Below, in pieces: positions 24,783-37,022 of a DNA stretch of 64,000 nt (position 1 is the first letter of the stretch; every line of letters begins with the position of its first letter). The position numbers and the translations under genes are program-made. The notes beneath the pieces were generated by a model. That model was not told the origin of the DNA. It saw nothing but the letters and a program-made list of their open reading frames with translations, and ran no database searches. The DNA is from Acytostelium subglobosum LB1. Lineage: Eukaryota > Evosea > Eumycetozoa > Acytosteliales > Acytosteliaceae. The stretch is taken from contig NW_012236525.1 in assembly GCF_000787575.1 (NCBI RefSeq), positions 945,686 to 1,009,685 on the forward strand, given 5' to 3'.

Positions 24783-24948
24783 TTGGTGATGTCATTACTG
24801 CAGGTGGTATCTGGGACCAAGTTAAGCACTCAAAAAGCGAACCAAACTGAACATTTGGTATGATAACCAACCAACATCTTGCATCCGAGATAACTAAATG
24901 AACCTTTTACCAACATGGAACAATTTAATGAATGAGGAGTGGGTTACT

Positions 24949-27900
24949 CTACTCCAAGAAGAGATACTCGTTTGCCACTATGTAGAATATGTTCTTTAGC
25001 AACTCCTTGACCTCCTTCTCAGATGTACATATACAATCACTTAGGATGGTGAACAACTCCATCAGATGTGGTCTTCTACCCACTTCTCTCTTGTTGACAT
25101 TCTTTGATGGTTGATAGATACCCTGTTCCAACTGCAAGTTCTGTATCTCTCTCAATATGAATGATACCTCTGTCAATCTATGTCTGTCAATTGTTTGATT
25201 GATTGAGTGTTAGTATATGTTTGGATTGAGGAGTGAGGGATGATTCCAAAGGGGGGGGAACCTACCTTGGAAGTGGACATTGTCCACTCTGTCTCTCATC
25301 GATAACAAAGCGTTGAAGAACATCCTTGCATCGTTTGAGGATGACTGGCATGATGATCTTGGCAATCTCTATGCTCTCGGGGTTGGCAGACGATGCCTTG
25401 CTGCAGATTGAGAACATGTTTTGGTAGCATGCTTGGGATACCTTCTCACGGCCTTGTGATGAGAGCATGGATCCCTCGCACAGTATCTCCACGAGACGAT
25501 CGCGAATGATTGATACGCGCTCTACACGTATGCCAGAGAAGCAGACCATCTCGTTGGAGATCGCGTTGATCAGGTCGACGTCGTAGCGATCCTCTTCGTT
25601 CCTCTTCTCCTGCGACATTGTCGTGGCGCCCACACGTTCATGCAGAATGAATGTCTGTATCGAATCAATGAGTTCAGTCCAAATGATGTTCCTCTTAATA
25701 TCATTCAATGTTCCAGAGTCCTCATTGATTGACAACAATCCTTGAGGTAGTATTTTGATCAGATTTAATACAGATATCTACGTTTCATTGATTGATTGAT
25801 TGATTGATTGGTTAGTGATGGCTCCAGTGATTGATTGAAGGAGTATTATGCTTACCTTCCAAATGTTTGAATGGTACTTGGAATACTTGGTCATCATAGC
25901 AGCGCCAAACACTTTGAGTATGTCCTCGTAGATGGATGCTCGCATTGAGTTGTTGGTGGATGAGTGTTGGAACAGCTCACAGATCAACTCCATGGACTTC
26001 TCTGTGATGACAGTGTAGTACACCAAATCCTTGGTGATATGTGCTGTTGGGAATATAACATTACTTGCTGTTGGTGCATAGTCATATTGAATTCCAATCG
26101 ATATATACTTTAACAGAATGGTTACGACTGATGGGAATAATTCCTCCTTGATTGGAAGCTGGGTTGGAGAGTGATTGATTGAGGTGTTAGTGTCATTGAT
26201 GGATTGATTGAACGAATTGGAGCATACCAATGATTTGATTAATTGTAACATGTGGACTTGTGGATTGGATATCTCGGATGGGGACTCTGAGATGTAGAGG
26301 CCAAGAGGATAGATGATCTGGAGGACACGGATCATTTGAGCGTGGTCGAGTGTGGCCTTGGCCTTGTGGAAGAGGTCAGTGAACACCTTGATGTACACAA
26401 ACAGTGTTTTGGAATTGTTCTCGGCTGGGTCTGTCAGGCGTGTGGACAGACGCAACAGGGTCTCCCAGACAGATTCACACAGGTCGGGATGTGTCGCGTC
26501 TGTGATCGATGAGTTGACAATCTCGTGTAGCGAGGTGATGGCTGCCATTGACACCTCCTTGCTCGACGACTTGGACTCAGTCTCCAAGATATCCAACAAT
26601 CTCTCCCAGGCCTTGTTGAACGTAGGCAACTGTGACAAAGTATCAAAGAATGTCTTAAAAGTGATGATCATTCGGCTGATTGGTATGACCAATGTCTCAT
26701 CCCATTGCTTCTGTGCTGTGTTCCTGCTGTGATGTACCAGTCTATATGTCGCGTCGTTTGATTGTTTGATTGTTAGTGAGTGATTGATTGATTGTTGGAG
26801 CGAGCGAGGGAAACATACAGCTGGACGCCACTGCCAAGGTCAGAGTCAATGCGATCCTTGTCGGCCAGGTCTGTGCATTGTTTAACCTCATCAATCAAGG
26901 GGAACAGGATCTGAATGAGTGGGTGTGAGTTTTAGGGATTGATTGATTGAGCGAATGAATGAGCGACAGGACATACCTTCCAAAGGATTGTCTCAATCAA
27001 CTCCTTGTCCAAGAGATGGAGGAATGTGGCAAGGTTCTGGAACAATGAGACGATGACACCATTACGAATGGCGGGTCGAGAGTCGATGCATAGGATCTTC
27101 ATGGACGAGAAGGCACAGAGCCACATCCTGTCCAGTACACTCCTCTGTCTTTCAGTAAAGAATGGCGATGTGAGTGGGATCTTGGGACGTGCGCGCACCT
27201 TGTTGGAGGTGGTCGCGACTGGAGTGGAGGTTGGCTCATCAGATTGACCGAGATCCATTGCATCAATCATCTGATTGATCTCATCGATTGTGGTCGTGTT
27301 GTACTTGGACGTGGCCAACTCCTTCTCCTTGGCCAGGAAGTAGGTGAGATCGAGCAGCAGGCCCGTGCTCGCCGTCAGGCCAATGTTGATATCGGGACGC
27401 TGCGAGCCAAACGCCAGGATCACCTCGATGGTGAGCACCAGACACTCGGGCGTCAGGTTCGACAGGAACTCGTTGCAGATCAACTTGAGGCTCTCAAAGG
27501 CCACGGGGATGAACGGCTTCTCGCTGTTCTGGGCCACACGCAGCAGGACGGACAGCAGAATGGGCCAGCCCGTCGACAGCGTCTGACCCGACGACGACAG
27601 GATCTGATGGATCGACTCGAGTATCTTCTCCTTGGTGTCCACATGCTGCGAGAACGAGATCTCCTCAATGGCATTCATGAACTGCACCTGCATCTTCTCG
27701 ATGTTCCACGAGCGGTATCGCTTGGTCATGGGCACGTACTCCTCCTCGAGCTCGGCGCTGCTACTCAGGTTGGTGGAGATGTTGCGGGTGGCAAAGCTGG
27801 CCTCCTGTGTGACATCATCCTCGCCGTCGTGCTGGGGCGGCGCAGGCAGTGATAGCGCCGATTTTATGATGGTCGTGAGCGACTCGACGCCAAACAGGCG

Positions 27901-30615
27901 CACATAGTTGTTCTTGTAGTTGCACGTCTCTTCCAGGTGTGTCGAGATGTAGCCCCAGAGCTTGTCGACGCGATGCAGGTTGGCCAGCGACGCCTCCACC
28001 AGCTTCTTGATGCTAAACATGTTGGTGTACACTGAGGGTGACTTGTTGAGCGAGTTGGTGCACAGCTTGGCCAGCGCCTCAAACAAGAAGTTGACAGACT
28101 TCTCGTCCAGCTGAGACGAGGACTTGAAAAGACTGTTCATCGCTGTGGATAGGATGGGCACCTCACCCTGGCCGATGCGCGGGCTGGACGAAGCCGTAGC
28201 CGAACGCTCGTCCTGTTGCTGTGACTGGTGCATGGACTTGAGTACGCGGTCCCACACCTCGAGAGTCTCCAACACTAGTATCCAGGCCTCGTCTAGTACT
28301 GAGCCCATGCAATGCGCGATGTTCAACAATGTCTTGACGGCCAGGATGTTCTTGTTGGTTGGGTAGAACTGTGTGGTGACGGACGCGTTGGCCTGTCCCT
28401 TCTTGTCGTCTGATGATGAGTTGGACAGCTTGTCGCCGCGGCCGCCCGACTCTTCGCCTGACTCGTTCAGCGCAGAGTCCTGTGAAGGCGGAATCGTTGT
28501 CTTGCACAGACATGTGAGGAGAGCATCGCGTGGCGCTGACAGATGCAGCTCGCCACAAGTGTTGGTGAATGATTGCAATGACTTGAGAATGATCTGGATG
28601 AGCGTCTCGTCGACTGCCTTGCCCAGCAGCATGGAGATTGCAGCCAGTACCGAGACCCAGCATGAATTGGCCATCTGCGGGAAGACGTCGTCGCCGTCGG
28701 CGCTGGCCTGTGCACGCAGCTCAGGGTTGTTGATCTCAGCCACGCTGTTGACGATGCCAGTGATGCACTCGGTGCACACCGAGATGATGTACGACTCCTT
28801 GACGTGGGGCGGCTCTGGCTGCCACAGCAGGTCGATCAGACGGTTCTTGCCCGTGTTGGTAAACACGTAATTGCTGCTGTCCACTGTGTACAGTGTCTGG
28901 ACGAAGCGGCCAATGTTGGAGGCCATGTTCTCAAAGATCTTGGCGGCGTTATTGTCCTTGTCGTAGTGTTTGTAGAACATGCGCAGCAGTGATGGGTCCT
29001 CGCTGTAGACCTTGAAAGACTCGAGTGCCAACACCTGCATCCACGATGGGTTGTCGCTCTCGAGCATCCTTATGCACTTGTTGAGCAGCACGTCTGATTC
29101 GGTCACCATGATCACGCTGTACTTTGAGATGAACTGAACAATGACGCGCATCAATCGCACTGTGTGGAAGAAGTCCATCTTGAACTTGAATGACTTGATC
29201 AACAAAGGACACACTCTGTCCTTGAGCAGGAATCTAAATTCTTCCAACTAATTAGATTGAATGAACGATTGGAATAGTTCCAGTGATTGATTGATTGAGT
29301 GTGATGGCGAGGGGTTAGTCGTCGCGCCAAATGGATTGAATGAGTGACGGACACCCTGGACATACCTCTGTGAATATCTGATGAAGCGAGATGATCATCT
29401 CGATCAGTTCAAGTCCAGTTGCACGAGCAATGGATGTGGTTGGTGGAAGCCAGGCTGGGTTGTCACCGCCACTGATGTGGCAGAGATCTTGAAGCAGGAG
29501 ATAGGCATCGCGTGCACATGGCTTCAGGCTGCTTGGTGCTCTGTTTCCAATCGCTGGCGACAGCACTGCTGCTGCACTGGTGCTGTCCACAATGTCCTGA
29601 ACAGCCTTTCCATTGGCCATTGGTGAGGCTGATGTCGTCGTCGTTGTTGTTGGAGTGGCTGGTGTTGTAGTCGTTGTCGAAGTGGATGTCGATGTCGAAG
29701 TCGTGTTCTCGCTATCCTGTTGAGTCGTCGTGTTCTCATCATGCTGTTCGACTGCCTGATCGTCAGTGGCTGGCGCCACAGTCTCAGCCACAGGCGAGTC
29801 GTCAGCAGCACTGAGCAGTACTGGTGGGATGCCGGATGTGACGTCTTCCAGTGGCGACTGGTTGATCTCTGCAACCACTCTATCAAAGATGATACGGATA
29901 ATCTGTGGCAATGTGGCCGACGATGTCTTTTGGATGGAGCTATTCTTGCTCGAGTGTAGACGGAAGCATAACACCAGGCATTGTGCCAATAGGTCATCAT
30001 GAAGATCATGCAACGTTGTGATCAAGATCAACAATCCCTGCAACACCTTCAACTGTATCTGCTCCTCTGATCCCACATCAATGAGCATGGCCATCTTTGC
30101 AAGTATCGATGGGAGTGTGTTCTAAAGATTGATGTTTGTAAGTCTTGTGATTGATTGATTGATTGGAATGGTTCCAGTACACATACTATTGACACTGCCG
30201 ATTGAGATATGAGCTTAAGTATTGATCCAATAGCAATCGATATCATCTTCTGATTCTTTGATTCACAAGCCAACAAGAATGGCTTGAGAACATCTTCTGA
30301 CCTTGACAATGCTACATGTTTGATTGATTGATTGAATGAGTGAGTGATTGAGCATCCAAGATGATCATGTGACCATTCAACCATTCAATCATTCATACCT
30401 TGTATAACGTTCTCATTGTTGTTTGATTGATCTTCGATGTACTTAAGTTTGAGTATACCTCGTTCGATTGCATCCTTTATTGCAGGGAACTTTGTCCTTG
30501 CCTCTTGTGATATAGATCTCAAGTCAGTCTGTAACACAGTCAACAATCCCAATCCACTAGCCTTTGACTGTTGTTGTGTAGCAGAAGCTGTTGTATTGCC
30601 CGTCTGTGCGGACAT
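24949..30615 (-). CDS. mon2: MON2 homolog, Sec7/BIG-related Golgi-endosome trafficking scaffold
   Basis: About nine exons on the minus strand run from ATG 30615 to a stop at 24949, roughly 1,600 or more residues, near the length of human MON2 (about 1,700). The N-terminal DCB region starts LLTVLQTDLRSISQEARTKF and contains SEDVLKPFLLACESKNQKMI and LLAQCLVLCFRLHSSKNSSI, collinear with MON2. The largest exon (29247-26979) carries a HUS-type helical array. MON2 binds Golgi/endosomal membranes, partners Dopey, and acts in retromer-linked recycling; it lacks the Sec7 catalytic domain, as here. Most introns have ACTAAC branch points and CAAT tracts, and three hold the GGAA-N3-TTCC palindrome. Exact exon edges are approximate. 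Confidence 0.88.
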
Positions 30616-30823
30616 ATCTAATTCTAATCTAATCTATTAATTATATGTATATATATGTTGTAATAAATAAATAAAGTGTATCTTATACCATCAATCAATC
30701 ATTCAATCATTCAATCAAAGAACAACAAAGTGAAGTCGAGAGGTCACAAGCCACCTTGCTTGCTGAAGTGGTGCGGACCACACCTTTTATTCAAAGTTTG
30801 GCGAACTTCTTGCTTTTGTGACT

Positions 30824-30876
30824 CACCACGACCGGCGGGTGAGTCCTGGTCATGGTCAATGGTCCTCGAGGACCAT
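30824..30876. repeat. Two adjacent inverted repeats, one a perfect 18-base palindrome
   Basis: GACTCACC and GGTGAGTC flank a ten-base spacer, and 30859-30876 is the perfect palindrome ATGGTCCTCGAGGACCAT. They lie between the MON2 start and the end of the WWE gene. The rest of 30616-30967 shows no gene. Confidence 0.5.
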
Positions 30877-30967
30877 GCAAGCCCAAGCAAAGGTCAAAGT
30901 GTTACCAACTATACCAACATCAACAATGGCATACCATGTATGTTTGATGACATGAGGTTGTCATGGT

Positions 30968-31249
30968 CTAATATGTGTTTAACTTCCTGAATGATTTCAG
31001 AAGATTGATATCATCTTCTTGTTGACATTCTCGTCTGATTGGGATGCTTGTTGAAGGGTTGTCATAGGTCCATGATAGTAGGTATTGAAAGTCAAAGTTG
31101 ATTGAATGTACATTTATACATCTAACACCTGTTAAGTATGATTGTTCCAACAAATCACTAACATTCAAATCGAATGGTGTCCATCTTTTAGTCGTCACTT
31201 CTAAATATGACCATTGAGTATTATTACTATTATTGTTAAAAGTTGACAT
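30968..31249 (-). CDS. Stand-alone WWE-domain protein
   Basis: This single-exon protein has 93 residues. It reads WSYLEVTTKRWTPFDLNVSD, LLEQSYLTG, then FDFQYLLSWTYDNPSTSIP and IRRE. The tryptophans, the LLEQSY helix and the final basic pair match the WWE fold, which binds ADP-ribose-containing ligands and usually sits beside PARP or E3 ligase domains. Here almost the whole protein is the WWE domain, with no catalytic partner. It could act as a small reader of ADP-ribosylation. The start ATG is the first in the frame and leaves an 11-residue Asn/Ser leader. Confidence 0.72.
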   Translation of the reverse strand: MSTFNNNSNNTQWSYLEVTTKRWTPFDLNVSDLLEQSYLTGVRCINVHSINFDFQYLLSWTYDNPSTSIPIRRECQQEDDINLLKSFRKLNTY

Positions 31250-31445
31250 ATTATCATTATTTGTTATTATTATTATATGATTGATTGATTGATCACATTC
31301 GTCTTGAGTGCACTGAATGATTGATTGACCATTCGTTTTTTCATTCTTGTGTGTGTTTGGGGTGAACCCCCCAATACCATCAACATGAAAACACTTTCAT
31401 TCATTCCATTCATTCATTTGTTGTAATAATATAGAGATAGAGTGA

Positions 31446-33104
31446 ATGAATATATATACATTGGTATTGTTGTTGTTGGTGTTTTTGGCTACGACATTGG
31501 CATTCACGCCAGACTTGCGCGAGACAGTCTTCTTTGATGACTTCCAACAACCCGCCAACGAAGAAGGCGGTCGCAAATGGACGACAAGCAAGTACTCAGA
31601 GGCAGATTATGAGATCGCATCGCCAGGCGACACCCAGCGACTCAACCCTTACGACAAGGGCATGTTGTTTCCAAACTCTGGCAAGCGATACATCATCACG
31701 CGCAAGTTGGACACGCCGCTAGACAACAGTGGCCGCGACCTCATCGTCCAGTTCGACCTCAAGTTGCAGAAAGGTATGGCGTGTGGCGGTGCCTACATCA
31801 AGCTATATCGCGACAACCCTGCACAGGGCATCACACCCGAGACCATCGCGCCGGCCACACCCTACCAGCTGCTGTTTGGCCCGGACCGCTGCGGCACGCG
31901 CAGCAACCAGGTGCAGCTCACGATCAATCATCGCAACCCTGTGACCAATGAGCTCCAGGAGAAGCGAATCAGACCCAAGCGACAGATACCATTCGACTCG
32001 CTGTCGCATTTGTACACGCTACACGTCTTCCCCAACAGCACGTTCACCATTGGCATCGATCAACATATTGTGCTGCAGGGCGATCTGCGCACGGACTTTG
32101 TCCCGCCATTCAGCCCGCCCAAAGAGGTGAGCGATCCGAGCGACCGCAAGCCGGCCGACTGGGTCGACCAGTCCACCATGGACGACCCGACGGCGCGCAA
32201 GCCCGACGACTGGGACGAGACACAGCCGCCCACGATCCCCAAGCCTTCGGCCAACAAGCCACGAAACTGGCGCGACAACGAACCACTACTAGTACCGGCT
32301 GCGCAACCCGCCGAGTGGAATGAAGAGGAGGATGGAGAGTGGGAGCCGACGATGGTGCCCAATCCCAAGTGCGCCGACGGTCTGTGCGGCACATGGGAGG
32401 CACCCAAGATCCCCAACCCCAAGTACAAGGGCAAGTGGCGCGCTCCACAAGTTCCCAACCCGGCGTATCGTGGCGTGTGGCGTGCACGCCAGATACCAAA
32501 CGACAAGTACTTCAACGTGGAGAACCCTTATATACTGGACCCGATCGGCTTCATTGCCATCGAGGTATGGACACTCACACCGAGCATTCTCTTTGACAAT
32601 GTGATCATTACACATAGCAAGGACGAGGCCGACCGTCTGGCCGCCGACACTTGGGCGCCCCGCCACGACATGGAGCTCAAACAACAAGTGCCATGGCCAA
32701 CACATGGCAACAGCGTATTCGATCGAATGGTTAAATTCACCGAGTCGGCCATCGACTTTATCAAACTATATCCAGTGCAGCTGGCCGTCATCGCCGCCGC
32801 CATCACCATTCCATTCATCATCCTCTGTCTGGCATTGCCCAGCTCACATCCAGTAGCTCGAGCTCCAAGCCAGCCCATCAACAATACTCATGCGTCGCCC
32901 TCATCATCGTCGACATCAACGACCAAGACAAGGTCACCATCATCAAAGACTTCGAAGGCCCCTGCCATGGCCTCGGGTGTTACCGAATCAAACTCAGATA
33001 CACCAACAACCCAGACGACAACAACAACACTGAAGCAACGACCGATACATACGACTAGCAAGCAAGCCGACTTTCCAACAATCGAGTCTGACTCTGATGA
33101 TTAA
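31446..33104 (+). CDS. cnxA: Calnexin
   Basis: This single exon encodes 552 residues. A signal peptide covers residues 1-19. The lectin domain shows FFDDFQ, GMACGGAYIKLY with DRCGT (conserved disulfide pair) and YQLLFGPD. The P-domain has the two repeat types: DPSDRKPADW, DPTARKPDDW and KPSANKPRNW, then GEWEPTMVPNPKC, GTWEAPKIPNPKY, GKWRAPQVPNPAY and GVWRARQIPN. One membrane span lies at about residues 440-465, followed by a Ser/Thr-rich cytosolic tail ending in acidic ESDSDD. Calnexin retains monoglucosylated glycoproteins in the ER for folding. No RKPRRE-type ER signal is seen at the tail, which fits other dictyostelid calnexins poorly characterised in this part. Confidence 0.95.
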   Translation: MNIYTLVLLLLVFLATTLAFTPDLRETVFFDDFQQPANEEGGRKWTTSKYSEADYEIASPGDTQRLNPYDKGMLFPNSGKRYIITRKLDTPLDNSGRDLIVQFDLKLQKGMACGGAYIKLYRDNPAQGITPETIAPATPYQLLFGPDRCGTRSNQVQLTINHRNPVTNELQEKRIRPKRQIPFDSLSHLYTLHVFPNSTFTIGIDQHIVLQGDLRTDFVPPFSPPKEVSDPSDRKPADWVDQSTMDDPTARKPDDWDETQPPTIPKPSANKPRNWRDNEPLLVPAAQPAEWNEEEDGEWEPTMVPNPKCADGLCGTWEAPKIPNPKYKGKWRAPQVPNPAYRGVWRARQIPNDKYFNVENPYILDPIGFIAIEVWTLTPSILFDNVIITHSKDEADRLAADTWAPRHDMELKQQVPWPTHGNSVFDRMVKFTESAIDFIKLYPVQLAVIAAAITIPFIILCLALPSSHPVARAPSQPINNTHASPSSSSTSTTKTRSPSSKTSKAPAMASGVTESNSDTPTTQTTTTTLKQRPIHTTSKQADFPTIESDSDD

Positions 33105-33221
33105 ACTCCTTCTCTGTCACACTCAATCAATCAATCGATCAAGACAAGACCTGTCTGGTGCAACATGTAATAAAGTTGTGTGAATGATTGGTAGTTTAGT
33201 TCCTCTCTCGCGAGAGAGAGA

Positions 33222-35478
33222 TTACTTCTTGCCAAAGATGTTGGGGAATCCATTGAGTGAGTTCTTGAATCGATCAATTGGATTGGCTGAAGGGTTGTTG
33301 CTCTTACTGCCAGTGTTCTTGGTGCTGAAGCTGCCGGACGATCCAACGCCAGAGCTCTTGCTGCTGCTGCTCTTGCTGCTGCTGCCTCCGGACGATCCAA
33401 AGAAGTCGATGTTGCCACTCTCCAGATCATCGTCGTCGTCAAAGTCGTTGTCCAGAGAGCTCTGAAGCAGTGAGTACTTCTTGTTGTTGGTCGAGGTGGT
33501 TCGCGACGGAGACATGGGCGAGGCGAATGTTGAGTCGGATGCCAGCGTCTGGTTGAGCGACCGCCTCCTCTTCTCGGTCGTCAAGATCATCTTTCCTTCG
33601 TCGATGTTCTCGTGCGAGAAGTCCGAGTCGAAACGGAAGCGAGTGATGTTTAGACAGTTCATCAAGCGAGTGTACAGATTGAAAGTGGTTGCCAGCACGA
33701 CTACAGTGATCACAATAGGGAAGTACACGTAGAAGTAATTGCCAAGCAATGGTGTCGCGTCCATTCCACCCATGACCGCATTAAAAGTGGTCGCAGTCTT
33801 AATAAACGAGATGAAGTTGAAGCACAGTGGCGCTGCCAGTCGACATAAGTATCTGTTTGATTGATTGGAACGAGTTAGTGATTGATTGATGAAGGAGTGA
33901 GTGGACCTCGGACTTACGCTGCGCTGAATAGTATGCTGTTTGGATCAGAGTGTTGGTGTGGGATCAGACGATAGTAGTTGAAGATTCGGATCTTGAACAG
34001 TGTGCTGTACGTGACAAGGGCGGCGTAGCCGAGTGGGAAGAAGAGGACGAGCTGCGTGTCGATCCTGTCAATGTCAGTGCGCTTCACAAGCAGCGAGAGT
34101 GGCGAGAGGTCCATGGTGGGAATGGCCATGGCAATCTCGGACCACACCAGCAGCAGCGACTGCAGCGCAAAGAACAGCGCCAGGATGATGACGGTAGGTA
34201 TTTGCAGGTAGTTGTACCAGACCCACTCGAACCTGTTGATAAGGTTGGCGAAGCGACCAGTGCGAGGGGCCTTGTGGCTCCACTGCACGGTGCGGCCGGG
34301 GTTGGACGAGCTGCTGATGATGTCCTCCAGGCCAAAGGCCTCGAGGACGCACTGCTCGTACAATGACTCGGTCCTGTTCTGGTTCTGGACGGCGGTCTTT
34401 AGGCGAGTGTTGAGGGCCACCAACGTCGCGTAGGTTATCTCGCCCGTGCCCTCTCCGTTCTGAATGTCGTGGTACTCGGGCGGACACTGCTCGATGATCG
34501 ACTCGAGGTACTTCTCGTACGGGTCGAACTTCCTCGTCTTCTCCCTGACCTTCTTAATCTGCTTCATCGTCGTCAGCAGCTCATCATGTGCATTCTTCCT
34601 CTGCTGCGACAAGTCTGCAACCTTGAACTGAAGATGCTTCAATGTTATCTGTCTATTTGCCACATTCCAGAAGTATCTTGGTGTTTCCACAAGTCTGATC
34701 GATTGAATGATTGAGTAGGTTGGGTAAGCATGAAGCGTTCACGTCTCGCCGCGGTGATCCATTCAAACATAACATACCCATAACCCATGAGTACAATGAC
34801 TAGGACTATACCCCAGGCATTGGCTGCACCCATGGCAAGACCAACCATTGACTTCCAGTCGAGGTTCTTGACGGCCAGAAGATAGATCATGATGACAAAG
34901 CCAACGAGACCCAATCCGAGATAGATGTATACATTCTCACGGATTGCTCGATGGATCCTCTCCGTGATCCTAAAGTCTCCAGCCAAGACGAATGATCCCA
35001 AGAATGGATAGACCAACCATGTGAGCAGCAATGTTCCAAAGTAAAAGGTCTGATAGAAGCGAGTGAGGAACTCATTCGATACGTATGTCCAAGGTTCATT
35101 CGGGCATTCATGTGGTGGTGTAATCTCTGTACACTCTCTATACTTGGTCTAAAAGTTGGTTGGTTGGGCATGTGTCAGTCCAAGTCCAGCTGGAGTCATG
35201 GGCGTGCAAGCCAAGCATATACATACGGCTAATATATCGACTGGTACCAAGACAACGATACCAAAGCACATGAACCAGCCAATCCATGTCATAATATATA
35301 CATATCTATATGTTTGATTGATTGATTGATTAATTGTGTCAGTTCATTGAATGACCGAACGAATGAAGTAAATGAATCGAACATACAATGGAGTCTTTTT
35401 AAATGATATATATCGATGCAGTAATAGTGTAGTTGCGACTGCCACAGCAACCATAATCAATAGGAATAGTACAATCAT
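33222..35478 (-). CDS. lmbrd2: LMBR1 domain-containing protein 2 homolog
   Basis: About five exons read on the minus strand. The first (35478-35397) encodes a membrane anchor MIVLFLLIMVAVAVATTLLL. Next come FMCFGIVVLVPVDILA and an extracellular Cys-rich loop (TKYRECTEITPPHECPN), then LVETPRYFWNVANRQ, a cytosolic coiled-coil region, EWVWYNYLQIP, FKIRIFNYYRLIPHQHSDP and YVYFPIVITVVV. This order, about nine spans with a long central coiled coil, is that of LMBRD2, implicated in receptor signalling and trafficking at the plasma membrane. The tail is Ser/Gly-rich and ends FGKK. Introns carry CAAT tracts; one has the ACTAAC branch point immediately followed by a TTCC half-site. Confidence 0.88.
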
Positions 35479-35579
35479 CTTTGGTCACAAGCCCTTCTGA
35501 TACTGCAATCAATCCAAAGTGACCTGTCTTTCTTTTGTTGTTGATGATGATGTTGAGATCCTGTCCTTCTTAATCCACT

Positions 35580-35611
<32 letters not shown>

Positions 35612-36103
35612 TGTCTGTGACCTTAAATAACTTGTTTGTTCACGTCGTCGTGAACCTTGATAGAGAATGAATGAATGAGTGTGGATTGTGAGAGAATAGT
35701 ATATGCTACTCTTTGTGTGTGATTGATTGATAAATAGCTATGTGCAATGAATGAATGAATGAATGAATGAATGTATTATCTGTATATGATGTATGATGAA
35801 TGAATATATTATATATTGCGACCTGTCTGACAACAACGCCACTCCACGCCAGAGTAAATTGAAAGGTGAGGTGGATGGTGGGAATGAGAAGAACCTCGTG
35901 TGGGGGAGAGGAGGTGTTGAACTATTCCTTTTTCCTGAATAATGCAGAGGTGGCACCCTCACAACATTGTTTCAAGACAAGTCAACGACACGATCACATG
36001 AGTTTGGCGACACTTTCGTTGGCTTCAAGGACTAATGTTATGACCTAGGTTGCAAATAATGATCCAATCACCAGTTGTATAAGAGACAGACCAGTAAGTT
36101 ATT

Positions 36104-36497
36104 TTATTCTGAAAGTGAATCCATCATTAATTTGAGAGTAAACTTAAGTATATCTTTTGATTCTTCCTGGGTCATCCTTGTATTGACACTCATATCTATA
36201 ATTGACTTGATGGAATTAGATCCCCTTCTATTATAATATATATATAGTTTAGATTATATTAGATTGGAGTAGTATGTGGGGCTGATTGATCGATCCTACT
36301 TACCTTAGTCTCTGCGACTCTTTATGAGCTATTGATCTCTTGGAAGGATCCGAACAAAGATTGACAATTTCATCCATTAGTCTTTCATTTCTTTGGTAGA
36401 CTATCTCATATATGTCATCAATGGATTGTTCCACTTCTAGTTCCCCTAACATGAATTGTATTGATTCACTGCAATACATTGTTAAAACAACATACAT
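36104..36497 (-). CDS. Small hypothetical helical protein
   Basis: Exons 36497-36304 and 36227-36104 join in phase to give 105 residues. The frame across the splice stays open and the intron has canonical GTAAG/ATAG ends. The protein is mostly charged helices: SESIQFMLGELEVEQSIDDI, YEIVYQRNERLMDEIVNL, and a C-terminal EESKDILKFTLKLMMDSL. It may begin earlier: an ATG-rich segment at 36550-36590 could be an upstream exon, but its best frame meets a stop. It resembles small coiled-coil subunits of larger complexes in size only. I do not recognise the family. Confidence 0.5.
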
Positions 36498-37022
36498 GCT
36501 AACATCTTATCGATGGAACATTATTATTTACCTACCTTGCATATGGTGCTATTGAGTTAGGAATTCATTATGAACTATATCTTCCATCATTATTATTATT
36601 GATTAGGATATATATAATTATCCAGATAATTGAGAATTGGACTATATCAACAAAGCAAGTTCTCTTGAAGCTGACCACAACACACCCCTTCGAGTTGTTG
36701 GAATAAGGTTCAATGTTCATACCCCGAGATGGCATTACAGTGTGACTTCGATGACATCATCAGCACAAACAGAGAATTGATTTAAACAGAATAATTAGTT
36801 TATTACAAACTTGGATTGAAAGAGTGAATGAATGAATGGATGATTGGAATGAATGATTGATGTTACATTGAAGCCTGACGACGGGCGATGACGAGGACTG
36901 GACAGGATGGAATACCCAACCTCGAAAGGTTGGGCAGACGAGGTTATGTATAATATACTGCGCGCAAGCAGTGAAGTGATATCGATATGTTGTTTTGATT
37001 GATTGATTGGTTAATTGGTTGA
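36498..37022. other. Intergenic region
   Basis: No gene is seen. It holds TGAA/GATT simple repeats and short AT-rich runs near the ends of two minus-strand genes. Confidence 0.4.
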
